Source: Zymoseptoria tritici IPO323 (taxonomy: Eukaryota; Ascomycota; Dothideomycetes; Mycosphaerellales; Mycosphaerellaceae). From it: DNA of 64,000 nt. The DNA lies in the NCBI RefSeq assembly GCF_000219625.1, contig NC_018202.1, positions 124,001 to 188,000 on the forward strand. The letters run 5' to 3'. The number at the start of each line of letters is the position of its first letter. The stretch's first letter is position 1. The notes beneath the pieces are model-generated. The model saw only the letters and a program-made list of their open reading frames with translations. It was not told the DNA's origin and ran no database searches. Below are positions 20,298 through 30,261 of this stretch, piece by piece. The translations under genes and the position numbers were made by a program.

Positions 20298-21403
20298 TGC
20301 CACCCACATTCGGCACCACGGACTTTAACATTGAGCGACTCCTCGAGCGTGGCAAATCCGCGCTGAAGCTCCACGACACAGAATTGGAGATTCATGAATC
20401 TTTTCCGACTCCAGTGTTTGGAGGGCGGGACCGAGCTCCGCAAGATGGCGTTTCGCGTAAGAAAAAATCCCGTTGACAACTTTTTGGGGAGCAGGATCGC
20501 CAACGGTGGAGATTCACCCACTTCAAACCCACTGCTGCGAGCGACGACGAGTCCACCCAGGACCAGGAGCGGCGATTTCTCACCTCCACGACCATCAACC
20601 TAGAGATTTTGACGATCTGCGCCTGCGACAATCTTCCTCGACTCGAGCGTCGGACCCTTCTCAACAGGCCCACACGACTCCATACGCCAGAGATTTTACG
20701 AAGAGATGGACAAAGAGAACAACAAATACAACAAGGATGATGAAGATTGTGCATAAGAGCCGGCATGGGACATGCGGACGAAGCGGGAAGTATGATTGAG
20801 CCTGGCGAAAGGCCTCGAGTCGATGCTCACGTTCAAACCAAGTGCAAGACTTCGAGCTTCATGAACTGTTAGGGAAGGGCATCAAAGATCTTCTTCGTCC
20901 GCGTGGAAGATGGGAAGCGTATTGCCCGGAGCCTGCAGCGATCCACCCTGTCTGTGTGCAAGGCCTGCCGCGGATCTTCTTGATTTTGCCAGCCTCCATC
21001 GCTCACTCACTCACTCTCGCCGCCGATCCGCTCCTGTCCGGCATACTAAGGCGTCCCATCCCGGACACATTCCCTAAAAACCAGCGCTTTCGCGACCACT
21101 GCTAGCCGAATCCAGCCTGTGCGTCTCCATCCCGCTCGAACCCGCGAACATCTGCGCCAAGAATATGACTTCTCCGCGGACCTCTGTGCAACGAAAGACG
21201 ACGCCCGCGCGCTCTATCAGCGAATTCACGACGTTCCGGATTTCTGCACCCACAACGCTACCTCCAAGCCCTACACCAAAACCGGCATCAGCCAGCTCAC
21301 CTATCAAATGCCTCGAGCGCCTATGCACCGAGTATGGACTCGCTCATGGTTAACTCAACTCCTCCGCGCCATCGTCCAGGAGGCCGGAAGCTCCTCCCAT
21401 TGA
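20298..21403 (+). pseudogene. hypothetical gene remnant, starts MPPTFGTTDFN
   Basis: An ATG at 20,298 opens a 59-codon frame (NIERLLERGKSALKLHDTEL) ending at a TGA at 20,474. Plausible coding then continues in other frames: DESTQDQERRFLTSTTINLE near 20,555-20,620, IRQRFYEEMDKENNKYNKDD near 20,690-20,745, and VRVEDGKRIARSLQRSTLSV near 20,900-20,960. The last part, to about 21,403, is Ser/Thr/Pro-rich. At least three frame changes exist, so it is broken or has introns I cannot place. Unknown function. Confidence 0.4.
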
Positions 21404-21739
21404 TCGCGGTGTGACTGGTTCTGGGCTGGACGCTGGCCGCGCGGGAAGACGTTTCTGCTTGCATGACTGTCCAAGCGAAGGGGCGGCGGTGGTAATGTGA
21501 GGTGAGGAGAGGCGGAGCCAGGCCATCATCAAAGAGACACAATTGTCAAGGCCATTACGACCGGCCGTCGGCACTGTGAAATTACGAGTCCTTCGCCAAC
21601 CACCGAGCAGCAGCAAGACCAGCATCCTCTCGTTGACCGATCCGGCGATCTATCTCTCCAGAGCCCTCGTGTTTGCTAGCACACCTTGCTACTCCATTAC
21701 TGCTCCTACAGCTGACGCAGCCTACAGCCGACTGGGGTC

Positions 21740-22306
21740 TTGTTTTCCCGCGTCCTACTGGCACACTACGTCTACCTGCTACGCCTTACAGCCGCATCTT
21801 TGCTCTCTACGCCTTGCCACTTTGCCCTTCCACCAACTCCGAGTTTTCTTGCTTCCACCTTTGCGCCGTCGCCGTATCTCTCCTCGCATGCGCGACGGAT
21901 TCAACGCGCCGTTGGGTTTGAGAGGAAGAAGCCATGGGTAACTGTCGTGTGGTCAGTGCATTATGGCATGGGTGAACTACTTGTTAAAAGATGTGGGTGT
22001 ACGGTTGGTCTATGGGAAGGAGGGATGGAGTGCGTCGCTCAAAGGTCGACCATTTGTCCGTGGATCATTCCGCAGCTGGGGTTGTGGCAAGAACTGGAAG
22101 ATTTGCTTGGACGGCAGGCGCAAAGTCTCCTGTGGAACCCGTCTGGGACTGGGATGATGATGCTTGGGACGAAGGCGTATGTCCTGGTCATGCCGCGGCT
22201 TGATTGGGTGCAGATGATCTGGGTTGTGCTTGCTGAAGAGTATGTACGAATGAATCTCATCCAACCTCCCGACTTGCCCAAACTGACGATCTCCTTTAGT
22301 AACTGA
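21740..22306 (+). CDS. hypothetical open frame, 188 codons
   Basis: The frame starts at an ATG and is longer than expected by chance, but the first 55 residues are Leu/Ser/Pro-rich like translated pyrimidine tracts. The rest (WSVHYGMGELLVKRCGCTVG...) has no recognisable domain. Two other plus frames and one minus frame are also open here, so the coding frame is uncertain. Confidence 0.25.
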   Translation: MFSRVLLAHYVYLLRLTAASLLSTPCHFALPPTPSFLASTFAPSPYLSSHARRIQRAVGFERKKPWVTVVWSVHYGMGELLVKRCGCTVGLWEGGMECVAQRSTICPWIIPQLGLWQELEDLLGRQAQSLLWNPSGTGMMMLGTKAYVLVMPRLDWVQMIWVVLAEEYVRMNLIQPPDLPKLTISFSN

Positions 22307-22333
22307 CGCTCGAAAATCCACGGCTCAATCTGC

Positions 22334-23014
22334 TTGCTCCCTTCCACCAAAACCTCCTTCCATCAGGTCGACAGCTTCTTAAATGGCTCTCTATGCGCCA
22401 AGCAACTAAGAGAGACATCCTCTCCACTGGGCACGGCCATCTCAAAGTCTCTGCTCTCCTCGACTCAAAATGCCTCTCGAATGGCTCCTCCGTACGCACA
22501 ACTGACCGAGAAAAAACCCGCTCTGCCCGGCACGGCTATCCTAAAACTTCTGCTCACCCGGATCGGTAAGGACTGTTTGAGACGATTAGGCGGACACGCC
22601 GCAGTTGACGGCAACGACAACGAGCCAACTGACCTGCGTGAGAATAGCCGCACTCAAAACGATCTTGGAATCGACTCGACTGATGGCTCAAACCAGGCTA
22701 TAGTGGCAACATGCGAAAACAAAACCACAGCAGCGGCAGCCGACGCCATCGAGCATCGAAGTGCACGACTCATCCTCTTCATCACGACTCCGGTGGAACT
22801 TTGCAAGTCAAAAACCTCACATTTCCACCACACACGTCCCGTCTCAACCCGACCTTCGCACCGGTGGCTGTCGCTAGTCAATGCGGCGGAAAGGGCGGCT
22901 TACGTACCGCACAGCCGGCCGTTCACGTCGACTGGAAATATCTCTGCCGTCGATATACAGCAGTTCGTCCGATTTGATTACATGGGTCCCGGCTGGTCCC
23001 TCTTTCTTAGCTAA
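22334..23014 (+). CDS. hypothetical open frame, 226 codons
   Basis: One of the longest open frames in the window (first codon TTG, first ATG 48 codons in). It contains acidic and Asn-rich stretches (DGNDNEPTDLRENSRTQNDL) and ends GPGWSLFLS. No signal peptide, membrane helix or known domain. The length supports real or recent coding; the lack of a start suggests an upstream exon is missing or lost. Confidence 0.35.
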   Translation: MLPSTKTSFHQVDSFLNGSLCAKQLRETSSPLGTAISKSLLSSTQNASRMAPPYAQLTEKKPALPGTAILKLLLTRIGKDCLRRLGGHAAVDGNDNEPTDLRENSRTQNDLGIDSTDGSNQAIVATCENKTTAAAADAIEHRSARLILFITTPVELCKSKTSHFHHTRPVSTRPSHRWLSLVNAAERAAYVPHSRPFTSTGNISAVDIQQFVRFDYMGPGWSLFLS

Positions 23015-23191
23015 TAAAGTCTAGGTGGAATGACTCCTGCGTATGGTTGCGAATCTTGCTTTTCCGAGTGTAGGCTCCCTAGACTGCAGAGGGAATCAAC
23101 GCCTGTTGAAACCCTTCTGGAGGCTGAGAGAGACCGGTACGGATAGCTACGGCGGTCATGTCCCCACTGCGGAGAAAGCAGCCCTCGATCT

Positions 23192-23740
23192 GTGGAAGGT
23201 GATGGCATTGTAGATGATGGCAAATCTGGTAGTCGCCAGACTAAAATCCAGCAGCAGCGCTTTAGACCTGCACATGGACGCACGCACCGTGCGAAACGAT
23301 TCCTTCGATCTCGGCTGCTTCAAATTGCTGGAGACAAGGCATCCGTAGAACAAGGCGCAACGAGCTGTTGGATCTGCCTAGTCAAGGAAAGGTGGAAGGC
23401 ATATTGGAGACTCCTCCTAAGCTCAAGAGTCAATTCTAACATTTGTTCACACGCCGTGGACTCCAAGAGTCTCCATACGCTGGTGCCACCATCCCTGCTG
23501 ACTTGCACCGCTTTCTATAACTATTGTTCAAGGAATGGTCTTCTGGTGAGTTGGATATGCATTGGGATTGTACGCAGCCTGACATTGTCCCTAGAATGGG
23601 CTCCTCGATATCGCCGGCGCGACTCGCCTCCGCACAACACTCTCGAGCCAGGTCGTAGACTCAATCCCTCGCTTAAATGGTACGCGGCAGTGCTGTTACT
23701 CTTCGGTACCATGTTACTCGAGAAATGGCCGGACTTCTAA
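23192..23740 (+). CDS. hypothetical open frame, 182 codons
   Basis: First codon is GTG and no ATG occurs early, so this would be a terminal exon. It has a basic N-terminal half and a possible C-terminal membrane helix (WYAAVLLLFGTMLLEK), which would make it tail-anchored. Unknown family; a translated-noncoding origin is possible. Confidence 0.25.
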   Translation: MEGDGIVDDGKSGSRQTKIQQQRFRPAHGRTHRAKRFLRSRLLQIAGDKASVEQGATSCWICLVKERWKAYWRLLLSSRVNSNICSHAVDSKSLHTLVPPSLLTCTAFYNYCSRNGLLVSWICIGIVRSLTLSLEWAPRYRRRDSPPHNTLEPGRRLNPSLKWYAAVLLLFGTMLLEKWPDF

Positions 23741-23815
23741 TAGCTGCCGGTGATAAGGTTGGCTCTGTATATTCCAGGCAATGGAGGGTAAGGACTTGAT
23801 TCCTCGCCACCTTAA

Positions 23816-24205
23816 TTGGCAAAGAAGCATCCGACTCACCCGCGTGCGGCGGGATATGTCTTCGATTGTTCACTCGGCGGCCAAGTCGCAGAGGTGGCGC
23901 TGCACGGCCCTCGATCCATGATCATACTCGGCGGTCAAGCGGTGATTAACGTCCGCGGTGAACCAAGACCAACCTCTTCTCCTGGACCACCAAGCAAGAT
24001 CGGATGATTGACGCACATGGTCGAACATTGGGCTCCAACTTCTGAGCCTAAGATACCGCCTCAGCGTTTATCATCGTCTCCACCGTTGCTCTCACGGGCG
24101 CATCAACTCAAGTCTGAGCATGAAATACCTCCCCCTCGAGGCGAGGAATTTATTCTTCCCCATCAAGCTCTTCGGAATTTACATCGCTCTGCGACTCGGT
24201 CTTAG
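23816..24205 (+). pseudogene. open frame interrupted by one TGA
   Basis: Two open blocks, 23,816-24,004 and 24,008-24,205, are in the same frame with a single TGA at 24,005-24,007 between them. The joined frame is 130 codons. The second block is rich in Pro, Ser and charged residues. Family unknown; other frames are open in the second half. Confidence 0.3.
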
Positions 24206-24510
24206 TGCCAAGTCTTCTGCCATTGAACCCAGCCTCGCGGGCCCGCGGGAGCCTTGGACGGAGAACCCACACAGGTGTGGGTCGAACAGGTCCGGCGTTG
24301 AACGTCCATTCAGCCTCTCTTAACAAACAACCTAAGTACTTGGTGCAGACTGGTACGCCGCTGTTTAGGCAAAGGCCTCGCCCGCAGGGTGACCGTACTT
24401 CTGCAGGTGTGTCCACTTTGCAAGGAGCGGACACCCTTTAAAGTCTCGAGGACGCAGGAGCTTCATCAGATACAAGCCATTCCTCCCCATTTGGTCAACC
24501 TCCACGCGTA

Positions 24511-24975
24511 TCAATCGCTGCTCCCTCCCCGGGCTCCGTTGCAGCTACTGCCGTCCACTGCCTTGCTGATAATCTGCTGCAGCAATGCCTCCTCGACGCC
24601 ATGGCCCACATCGACAGCAAAGAAGTCTCCAGAAGTCTTGTCTGCTCATTCTACCGCTGACCAACACCTCCGAAGATCGGGAATCTCGCGGATTCCACGA
24701 TGCGTCATTGCCGCCTGAGAGGAACTTCCTAGATGGTCCGATGCAAGTGGCTGGCTTGACGTTGTGAGGTGGCTTACAGTCCCGAATATCTCCAGGTCAT
24801 GTTTTGCTCTGGTTAAAAAATCGATCACAGTGAGACTCGTACTATACCGTTCCGAGGTCATGTCCATAAGGCGCCGTCTCACCACCAAACCGTCTCCCTC
24901 TACCGCGGCTGGTTCATCAAACGACTCGTTGACAGCCTCCACTATCTCGACCTCCCTCTTGTCAATGGACGCCAT
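24511..24975 (-). pseudogene. 155-codon acidic protein gene with one premature TGA
   Basis: A true ATG at 24,973-24,975 starts MASIDKREVEIVEAVNES and the frame runs 109 codons to a TGA at 24,646-24,648. The same frame then continues 44 codons (DKTSGDFFAVDVGHGVEEAL, then LLQQIISKAVDG) to a TGA at 24,511-24,513. Composition is even on both sides of the internal stop, which suggests it is a mutation of CGA (C to T). An intracellular helical protein; no family recognised. Confidence 0.5.
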
Positions 24976-25222
24976 TCAGGACTACTGGCGAAAATGATCT
25001 TCCAAGCTTGTCTACACCTACGGCAATGAGTTCACCCAACGCCGCTCACCAGAATTAAGAAAATCATCGCGAGAGATGGACACCGACGGGATTGATCTCG
25101 GATACAGAGCCGAAAACTGCATTTGTTCTATGCATTGCCAAGAATGATGTTGAATGCGAGGAGAGAATGTGTGACATTCCGTTCGAAACTATTGCAAACG
25201 TCAACGTTCACCCTGCCCATCG

Positions 25223-25933
25223 ATGAGCCCATCGAAGATCAAGCTAAAAAAGTCGACTTTGACATCGCAGAGCTTCCTCCTCGTTGAGTATCATGTTCTC
25301 ATTGTGGATGGGCTTCTTGTTGCGAGTTCTGGGAGGCAAGGTATCCCGATGCCGCGCCCGCCGAACTTCTGGCTCGTTTCAGGATCGTCCCGTCCACTGT
25401 TCGTACTAAAACCGGACATCTCTCATCTTTGCTACTTCCATCTCGTTGTCGCAACACTATGCTCGCACAGTCTTGGACAGGCCATTCGCCAGTTCATCAT
25501 GTCCGCTGGAGTTGGCAGCGAGGTCGGAAGCAACGCTCCTACAGCTTTATCAGTGTGGCAGGGATACACCACCGCAACCATCCTCGGGGCGAAGGAGATA
25601 CTCATTAATGAAGCAAGTTCCATCATTGGCTAATCATCATCCATGTGCGTCCTGCTTACCTAGTGTTTGTTTCCCATTTAGGCCTCCAAGCTCGCCATCG
25701 TGAAGTCTGCGGCTCTTCATGGCTGGACATGGTACTCCCTCCCTGGTCCCGAGCCGATGATACAGTCACTGGTTGACCTCCAGGTACCCTTCCATCTGAG
25801 CGAGGAGATCATCAAACTCTGCCAGGACCGCGTGTCCCATGCTATGCGGGTTTTGGTTACGAGGAAGCAACTCGGGCGCGGTCTGGTCACTGCAACAAGG
25901 GCATCGACAGACGTTGGACGAGTCTTGAAGTAG
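25223..25933 (+). CDS. two-exon hypothetical gene with a GC-AG intron
   Basis: Exon 1 (25,223-25,612) starts at an ATG; exon 2 is 25,682-25,933. Both are in frame 2 and join in phase 0 (GAA|GCC), giving 213 residues. The 69-nt intron begins GCAAGT, the classic GC donor, has CTTAC near 25,656, and ends TTTCCCATTTAG. Exon 1 has hydrophobic stretches (LCYFHLVVATLCSHSLG) and exon 2 is helical (QSLVDLQVPFHLSEEIIKLC). I do not recognise it. If GC-AG splicing is wrong, the frame ends 7 codons into the intron, at the TAA at 25,634. Confidence 0.5.
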
Positions 25934-26134
25934 AGCGAGATGCGTATGGGTCTCAAGGTGGAGGAAACTATAATGTATCCAGAGTGACTACTAACCATTC
26001 GAGCATTCCAAGGCCCTGCGTCAACATATCCTGACTGCGGAGTCTTTCGATGCCATCCAGTCACGGTAGCTCAACTGTCGGAATTATTATCAGGTTCCTC
26101 TTCCTCCTTCGTCGAATTCCCTGGCGTTTTCTCC

Positions 26135-26332
26135 GACAAGGAGCGTAGCCCTGTGCGAAGTTCAAAGCGGAAATTGGTAGAGCCGGAGCTCGAAGCAGCA
26201 CAGTCAACACAATCAGTAGAAGACTCCTCCTCTTCGGAAAAGGGGTTTCAAAGGCCCTCTCAAGCCGTCGTGACAAGGAGCTCAGCCCTGCGCGGAGTTC
26301 TAAGCGGAACTTGGCGGAGCCGGAGATTGGAG
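26135..26332. repeat. imperfect direct duplication (about 55-61 bp, 137 bp apart)
   Basis: Copies starting GACAAGGAGC at 26,135 and 26,272 differ at about 8 of the first 54 bases. Both translate on the plus strand to a DKE-SP-RSSKR-EPE motif, but in different frames because 137 is not a multiple of three. This shows a frame change between the copies after duplication. Confidence 0.8.
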
Positions 26333-26429
26333 AAGCGAAGTTCGCCTTACCCATCCTCTCTACCGAAGGAATTATCGTTCGTTGCGATGCTTGTTTGTGA
26401 GGTTTCTTGCTGCCGGTGCTTTCCCAAAA

Positions 26430-27017
26430 TCAGCTGTAGACTGATGAACATGAACTGGTATTTCGATTGGTGGCGGGCATATCACCATCCTCTCCAAGAG
26501 AGAGAGATCTTTGACCGTCAGGGAAGAATATGTGGATCGTGCTGTGCCGTGCGTGTGGGATGGAAGTCAACGAAAATCCGTGTAAAAGATCTCGCAAAGC
26601 GGAGGGAGTAAAGTGCATGGAGAAGGGAAGCCTAGCAGAACCAACCAGGAAGATCACTGCCCGGTCATAAAGACCTTGTTTTTGCTGCGACCTGCCAGTC
26701 CGTACTTTGCGAGTCGGCATACGCGGCCAGTGTCTAGCGGTCAACGGAACATGTCTCACTTTGGCCCGCCGGCTGGGATTGGGAGCTGTGATGATCACGA
26801 AAAACATCGGAGCCCTCGGATAGTACTTGCTGCAAAGGCTGAAGATCTGGTTCGCCTCGCGCGGTGTGGAGAGAAAGACAAATGTACATGTGAGGTAATT
26901 GATGGCTTGCGGCGACCAGACGGTGCTGAATTTGCCAGTCCAGGCGTGCGTGTCGCTCTCCATCCACCTCATCGCTTGCTCTGCAGCAGGCAAACCTGCC
27001 CAGGCGGTGAATCTCAT
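26430..27017 (-). CDS. hypothetical open frame, 195 codons
   Basis: A long minus-strand frame with an Arg/Pro-rich middle. A second minus frame (26,734-26,967) is also open and has more protein-like composition, as has a plus frame (26,613-27,032). Former coding is likely but I cannot decide strand. No motif recognised. Confidence 0.25.
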   Translation of the reverse strand: MRFTAWAGLPAAEQAMRWMESDTHAWTGKFSTVWSPQAINYLTCTFVFLSTPREANQIFSLCSKYYPRAPMFFVIITAPNPSRRAKVRHVPLTARHWPRMPTRKVRTGRSQQKQGLYDRAVIFLVGSARLPFSMHFTPSALRDLLHGFSLTSIPHARHSTIHIFFPDGQRSLSLGEDGDMPATNRNTSSCSSVYS

Positions 27018-27407
27018 CGATGTCAGTCCTAAGATATTAGTGCAGAAGCAGTATCGTAATGGTGCTTCATATTTTCCCGAAGCGAGTAAAGCTTTCCGCC
27101 ATTCCCGCCATTAGGTCTCGCTTCTTCAAGGGGTCAACCCCGTCGGAGATGGAGTAAGACGGACGTAGCTGGTTTGCCTATCTCGAAAGTTGTCATGACG
27201 GGCAAAGTCTCTCCTGAATCGGATTGGAGTGGTCGGAAGGTGGTGAGAGACGTCGTGGGCATGGGTTTCTATCACTTGAATCGACTCGGTATCATAGTTT
27301 CAAGCCCGTGTATCCGCCTGAAGACGACCCTGCGGACTTCTCTCTCGACCACGATGTAGGGCAACATGTCCGGCTGGCAGAGTTATTTACTGAGTCCACC
27401 ATTCACC

Positions 27408-27875
27408 TTAGTCCGCTGTACCGGTATCTGAAGGGAGGAATATGATCTGACGGTGACGTTGTTGAGTGAGATTGACGACGATCATGTCAGAGCTTGGAGA
27501 AGCAGTATGATCGGGCTGGATCCAGCAAAGAGTTGACATCCGAGCGACTTCGAAGTTGTGCTGCTCCCAATTGCAGGTATCGGTGGTGCCGGTGGGGACC
27601 TTGGAGAGCGTGGCGGCGATAGTGAGAGCTTGGAGATGTCCTAGGTCCGCGAGCGCAGTAAATAGGGACTCGTTGCACGCTTTCATTGAATGTAATATAC
27701 TGACAAGTAGTGTAGCCGCACCATCGGGCCCAGTTCGCCGCTCAATCTGTACGATCGTCAGCCATCGCGATGTGGTACTGTTTTCTTCTGACGTAGCTCT
27801 CTCGATGACTCTCACGACCGTCGACGGCAAGCAGCTCGCCTGCAGGGATACGGACGCCTCGAGTACATGTCCCAT
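27408..27875 (-). CDS. hypothetical protein, 155 codons, ATG start
   Basis: It starts at a real ATG (27,873-27,875) as MGHVLEASVSLQASCLPSTV and runs open to 27,408. Composition is balanced, with a hydrophobic helical middle (AATLLVSILHSMKACNESLF, then LADLGHLQALTIAATL). No signal peptide or known family. It lies head to head with the spliced plus-strand gene starting at 27,928, 52 bases away, so the two could share a promoter region. Confidence 0.45.
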   Translation of the reverse strand: MGHVLEASVSLQASCLPSTVVRVIERATSEENSTTSRWLTIVQIERRTGPDGAATLLVSILHSMKACNESLFTALADLGHLQALTIAATLSKVPTGTTDTCNWEQHNFEVARMSTLCWIQPDHTASPSSDMIVVNLTQQRHRQIIFLPSDTGTAD

Positions 27876-27927
27876 CTCGAGGTTTCGTGTTAGTTCAAGC
27901 TAATCCGTCGAAGCACATCAACCCACA

Positions 27928-28497
27928 ATGGAGCAGCTGCAAGAGCAGTCGCTGGCTCTGCGCAAGTTCTCTGGGAGATGCAAGAAGCGGTCAGTAAAGA
28001 TCTAGTCTTGCAACGAACTCATGACCTGACACGGCAATCCCAACAGGCAGATAGAGCAAATGCTGTGCTCTGCGCAGATCCTGCGCGAGTCAGAAGAATC
28101 AGTACATCTCAATTCGCCTTTGTCGCTCTCGTTTTCCGAACCTGCTTCTGACCACGCCTGTAGATCAAATAGATCAACAAGAACTCGTCTCCCGCCGCAT
28201 CGCCATGTTCTCCTCCGCATCGCCATGTCCTCCTCCGCATCGCCATGTCCTCCTCCGCATCGCCATGTTTTCCCCCGCATCGCCACGATCGTGTCCTTCG
28301 TCGTGCGCTGTATCGTCCGAAACGTCTTGCCGATGTCGTCCGAAGCGTCTTGCCGATGTCGTTCGAAACGTCTCGCGAATATCATTCGAGATGTCTTGTC
28401 CTATACCGATTTGCAAGAGTCGCGGTCGCATCGCATAAGGCTCGGAGGTCGGGGTCGCATCGCTGTAGGAGTTGCTAACAATGTCTGTAGGGTGTAA
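27928..28497 (+). CDS. two-exon gene, 170 residues, coiled-coil start and repeat-rich end
   Basis: Exon 1 (27,928-27,989) starts ATG with MEQLQEQSLALRKFSGRCKK. A 57-nt intron (27,990-28,046) has donor GTCAGT, a CTGAC branch point and acceptor CCAACAG. Exon 2 (28,047-28,497) continues in phase as QIEQMLCSAQILRESEESV. The spliced length is exactly 171 codons. After residue 70 the protein is encoded by 20-bp and 23-bp tandem repeats, so the C-terminal half is low-complexity (His/Pro/Arg/Ser/Cys). Function unknown. Confidence 0.55.
28197..28404. repeat. two tandem arrays: 20 bp x 4 then 23 bp x 4
   Basis: The unit CGCCATGTCCTCCTCCGCAT repeats four times at 28,201-28,280. Then TCGTCCGAAACGTCTTGCCG plus ATG repeats four times, increasingly diverged, at 28,313-28,404. 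Neither unit is a multiple of three, so array change would shift the frame of the overlapping gene. Confidence 0.9.
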
Positions 28498-28644
28498 TAG
28501 CGGGAGAATGTTAGCGGAAAGGTAACCGTGTAGGAGAGATCTGGCCACTCAGAGAGAAGAGCATCAAGGAGCAATCGTGCGCAAGGCAGACACCTCACCT
28601 CGAGTAGTTCGGAGGTTCGCTGCACCCTAGATGCCAAGACCGTC

Positions 28645-28805
28645 AAAGCGAATGACATTCTGCAAGCATTCCAGAGTGACATTTTGCAAGCATTCTAGCG
28701 AATGATTCTAGCGAATGACATTAAGCACTCCAGGATGAAATTTTGCAAGCATTCTAGCGAATGACATTTTGCAAGCAAAGCTTCGGAATGGCATTTTGCA
28801 AGCAA
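28645..28805. repeat. irregular repeat of GAATGACATTTTGCAAGC
   Basis: GAATGACATT(T/C)TGCAAGCATTC-like units, some shortened to GAATGATTCTAGC, occur at least five times. The related strings GTCATTTTGCAATG and ATGTCATTCTGGGATGACATTCT recur at 30,998-31,055. The mixed direct and inverted arrangement is unlike a simple minisatellite. Confidence 0.75.
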
Positions 28806-28860
28806 ACATTGGATCCTACCAGCACCAATTCATCCGGGAGCAGGCGACGAGTGATAAGCT

Positions 28861-29466
28861 TTGTCTTTCCGGAGCAGCTGCTTGTTCTCTGTGTTCAACG
28901 CACTTGGAGACTCGGTAGGTCTTTGTCGAAGATGTATGTGGCTGACACGTTGGGCGACTGCAAGGAAGCGCAAATTCACGCCGCACGTGGTGGGAGCCGG
29001 ACATGTCGATTCCAAGACAAAATGGCAAATCGTTCTCGTGACGCTGAAGTTTGAAGATTGCGAAGCATGCTCATCTGACGCTTTCCGTCGGTGCTGTGGG
29101 AGCAGGCATGGAATGCGAACGCGCAGTACCACGCCTGTCAGCTTGACAGGCCCGAAACTGTCGACACCGCTTCCGCCAGCCGCCGCTCATATTCAGAGAC
29201 CGTTGGCGAGGAACTCAGCACCTGCACCTCCCCAACAAAAGTCAGATTACTATACCATTGCTGCCTTTGCGAGGCGAATGACCCACCGCATACTCAACAC
29301 GTTCATTAACTCCCCACCAGAATGTATCCTGGAGAAATCGACTATACGACAACCTTCGCCGGATGAACGCCTTCGGCGACTTGAGCCGCAGCACTTGCTC
29401 GCCTGCCTTCTAGGCCGAGTTGGCGTATGCTCTGCTACTTCCAGAAGCTGCCAGTCACGGGAGTGA
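28861..29466 (+). CDS. hypothetical open frame, 201 codons
   Basis: The first codon is TTG, so it would be an internal or terminal exon. The N-terminal half is Cys/Arg-rich. Residues 95-190 look more protein-like (QQKSDYYTIAAFARRMTHRI, then PDERLRRLEPQHLLACLLG). Length is well above chance. No family recognised. Confidence 0.35.
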   Translation: MSFRSSCLFSVFNALGDSVGLCRRCMWLTRWATARKRKFTPHVVGAGHVDSKTKWQIVLVTLKFEDCEACSSDAFRRCCGSRHGMRTRSTTPVSLTGPKLSTPLPPAAAHIQRPLARNSAPAPPQQKSDYYTIAAFARRMTHRILNTFINSPPECILEKSTIRQPSPDERLRRLEPQHLLACLLGRVGVCSATSRSCQSRE

Positions 29467-29978
29467 TTGCGGGATGCTCTGTCATGTCGCAGGTCAACGC
29501 GACTCAGCAGACTTTCAAGGCTCGTCATTGCACTGATGCTTCTCAAGTCAACTTGCTACGACCGCACGATAGATCCGTGCACTTTCTCGCATCAACACTG
29601 CGAAGACTATCCCGTTCAACTCGCAAGCAAATCACGAGAAGGCTGCGTGGTATGGCTTTTTGGAAGCTCTATGTGTAAGACAGCGCTTCTGTCTAGAACG
29701 ACGAATGCTGCAGCTCACCCGCTTGCACAGGGAAAATGCGTAATAGCAAAGCTGACTCGTCCGGACTTGCCACAGCGGTTCTTCAATTGACTCATACTCC
29801 GGTCATCAACTACAAACGGCTTATCACGCCCTTGCCCGCTGCGATACGTCTTGCAGGCCAACGATGAGAGACGGCCAGTGTTGCCTTGAGCCAACTACAT
29901 GCTGCCCGAAACTATGCATGTTGTCGATAATCCCCGGCCTTCCTATCCCCCCGCCTACGCTTACGAGTTGCTCATCAA

Positions 29979-30261
29979 ATGCGAAGTTCTGATGGCACCC
30001 ATCCCTCTGGACTCGCAGAAAACATTTCCGACGGTTTCATACCTCAGCCACGTCCACCGATTAACATTCCATCCCAGGGAGAACTCCAAGATAGCGATCG
30101 CGCCTACAGTGTCTTATTTACGATAGCGCCTTACCTATGCATCTTCCCTTCTTCTTTTGTTCTCACCAGCCATCTACTAACTGATAGACAGAGCTCCAGT
30201 CGAAGACGATGGCATCAGCGAGGACGGCGATGATAACGAGACCGAGCCTGGCATCTACTAG
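29979..30261 (+). CDS. short two-exon frame ending in an acidic tail
   Basis: Exon a (29,979-30,108) starts ATG and reads into GELQDSDRAY. An intron 30,109-30,187 (79 nt) has donor GTGTCT, branch CTAAC at 30,177-30,181 and acceptor TGATAG. Exon b encodes RAPVEDDGISEDGDDNETEP and stops at 30,259-30,261. The spliced length is exactly 68 codons. The branch-to-acceptor distance is short; CAG at 30,191 is an alternative. It may be only the 3' end of a longer gene, since the frame upstream is also partly open. Confidence 0.45.
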
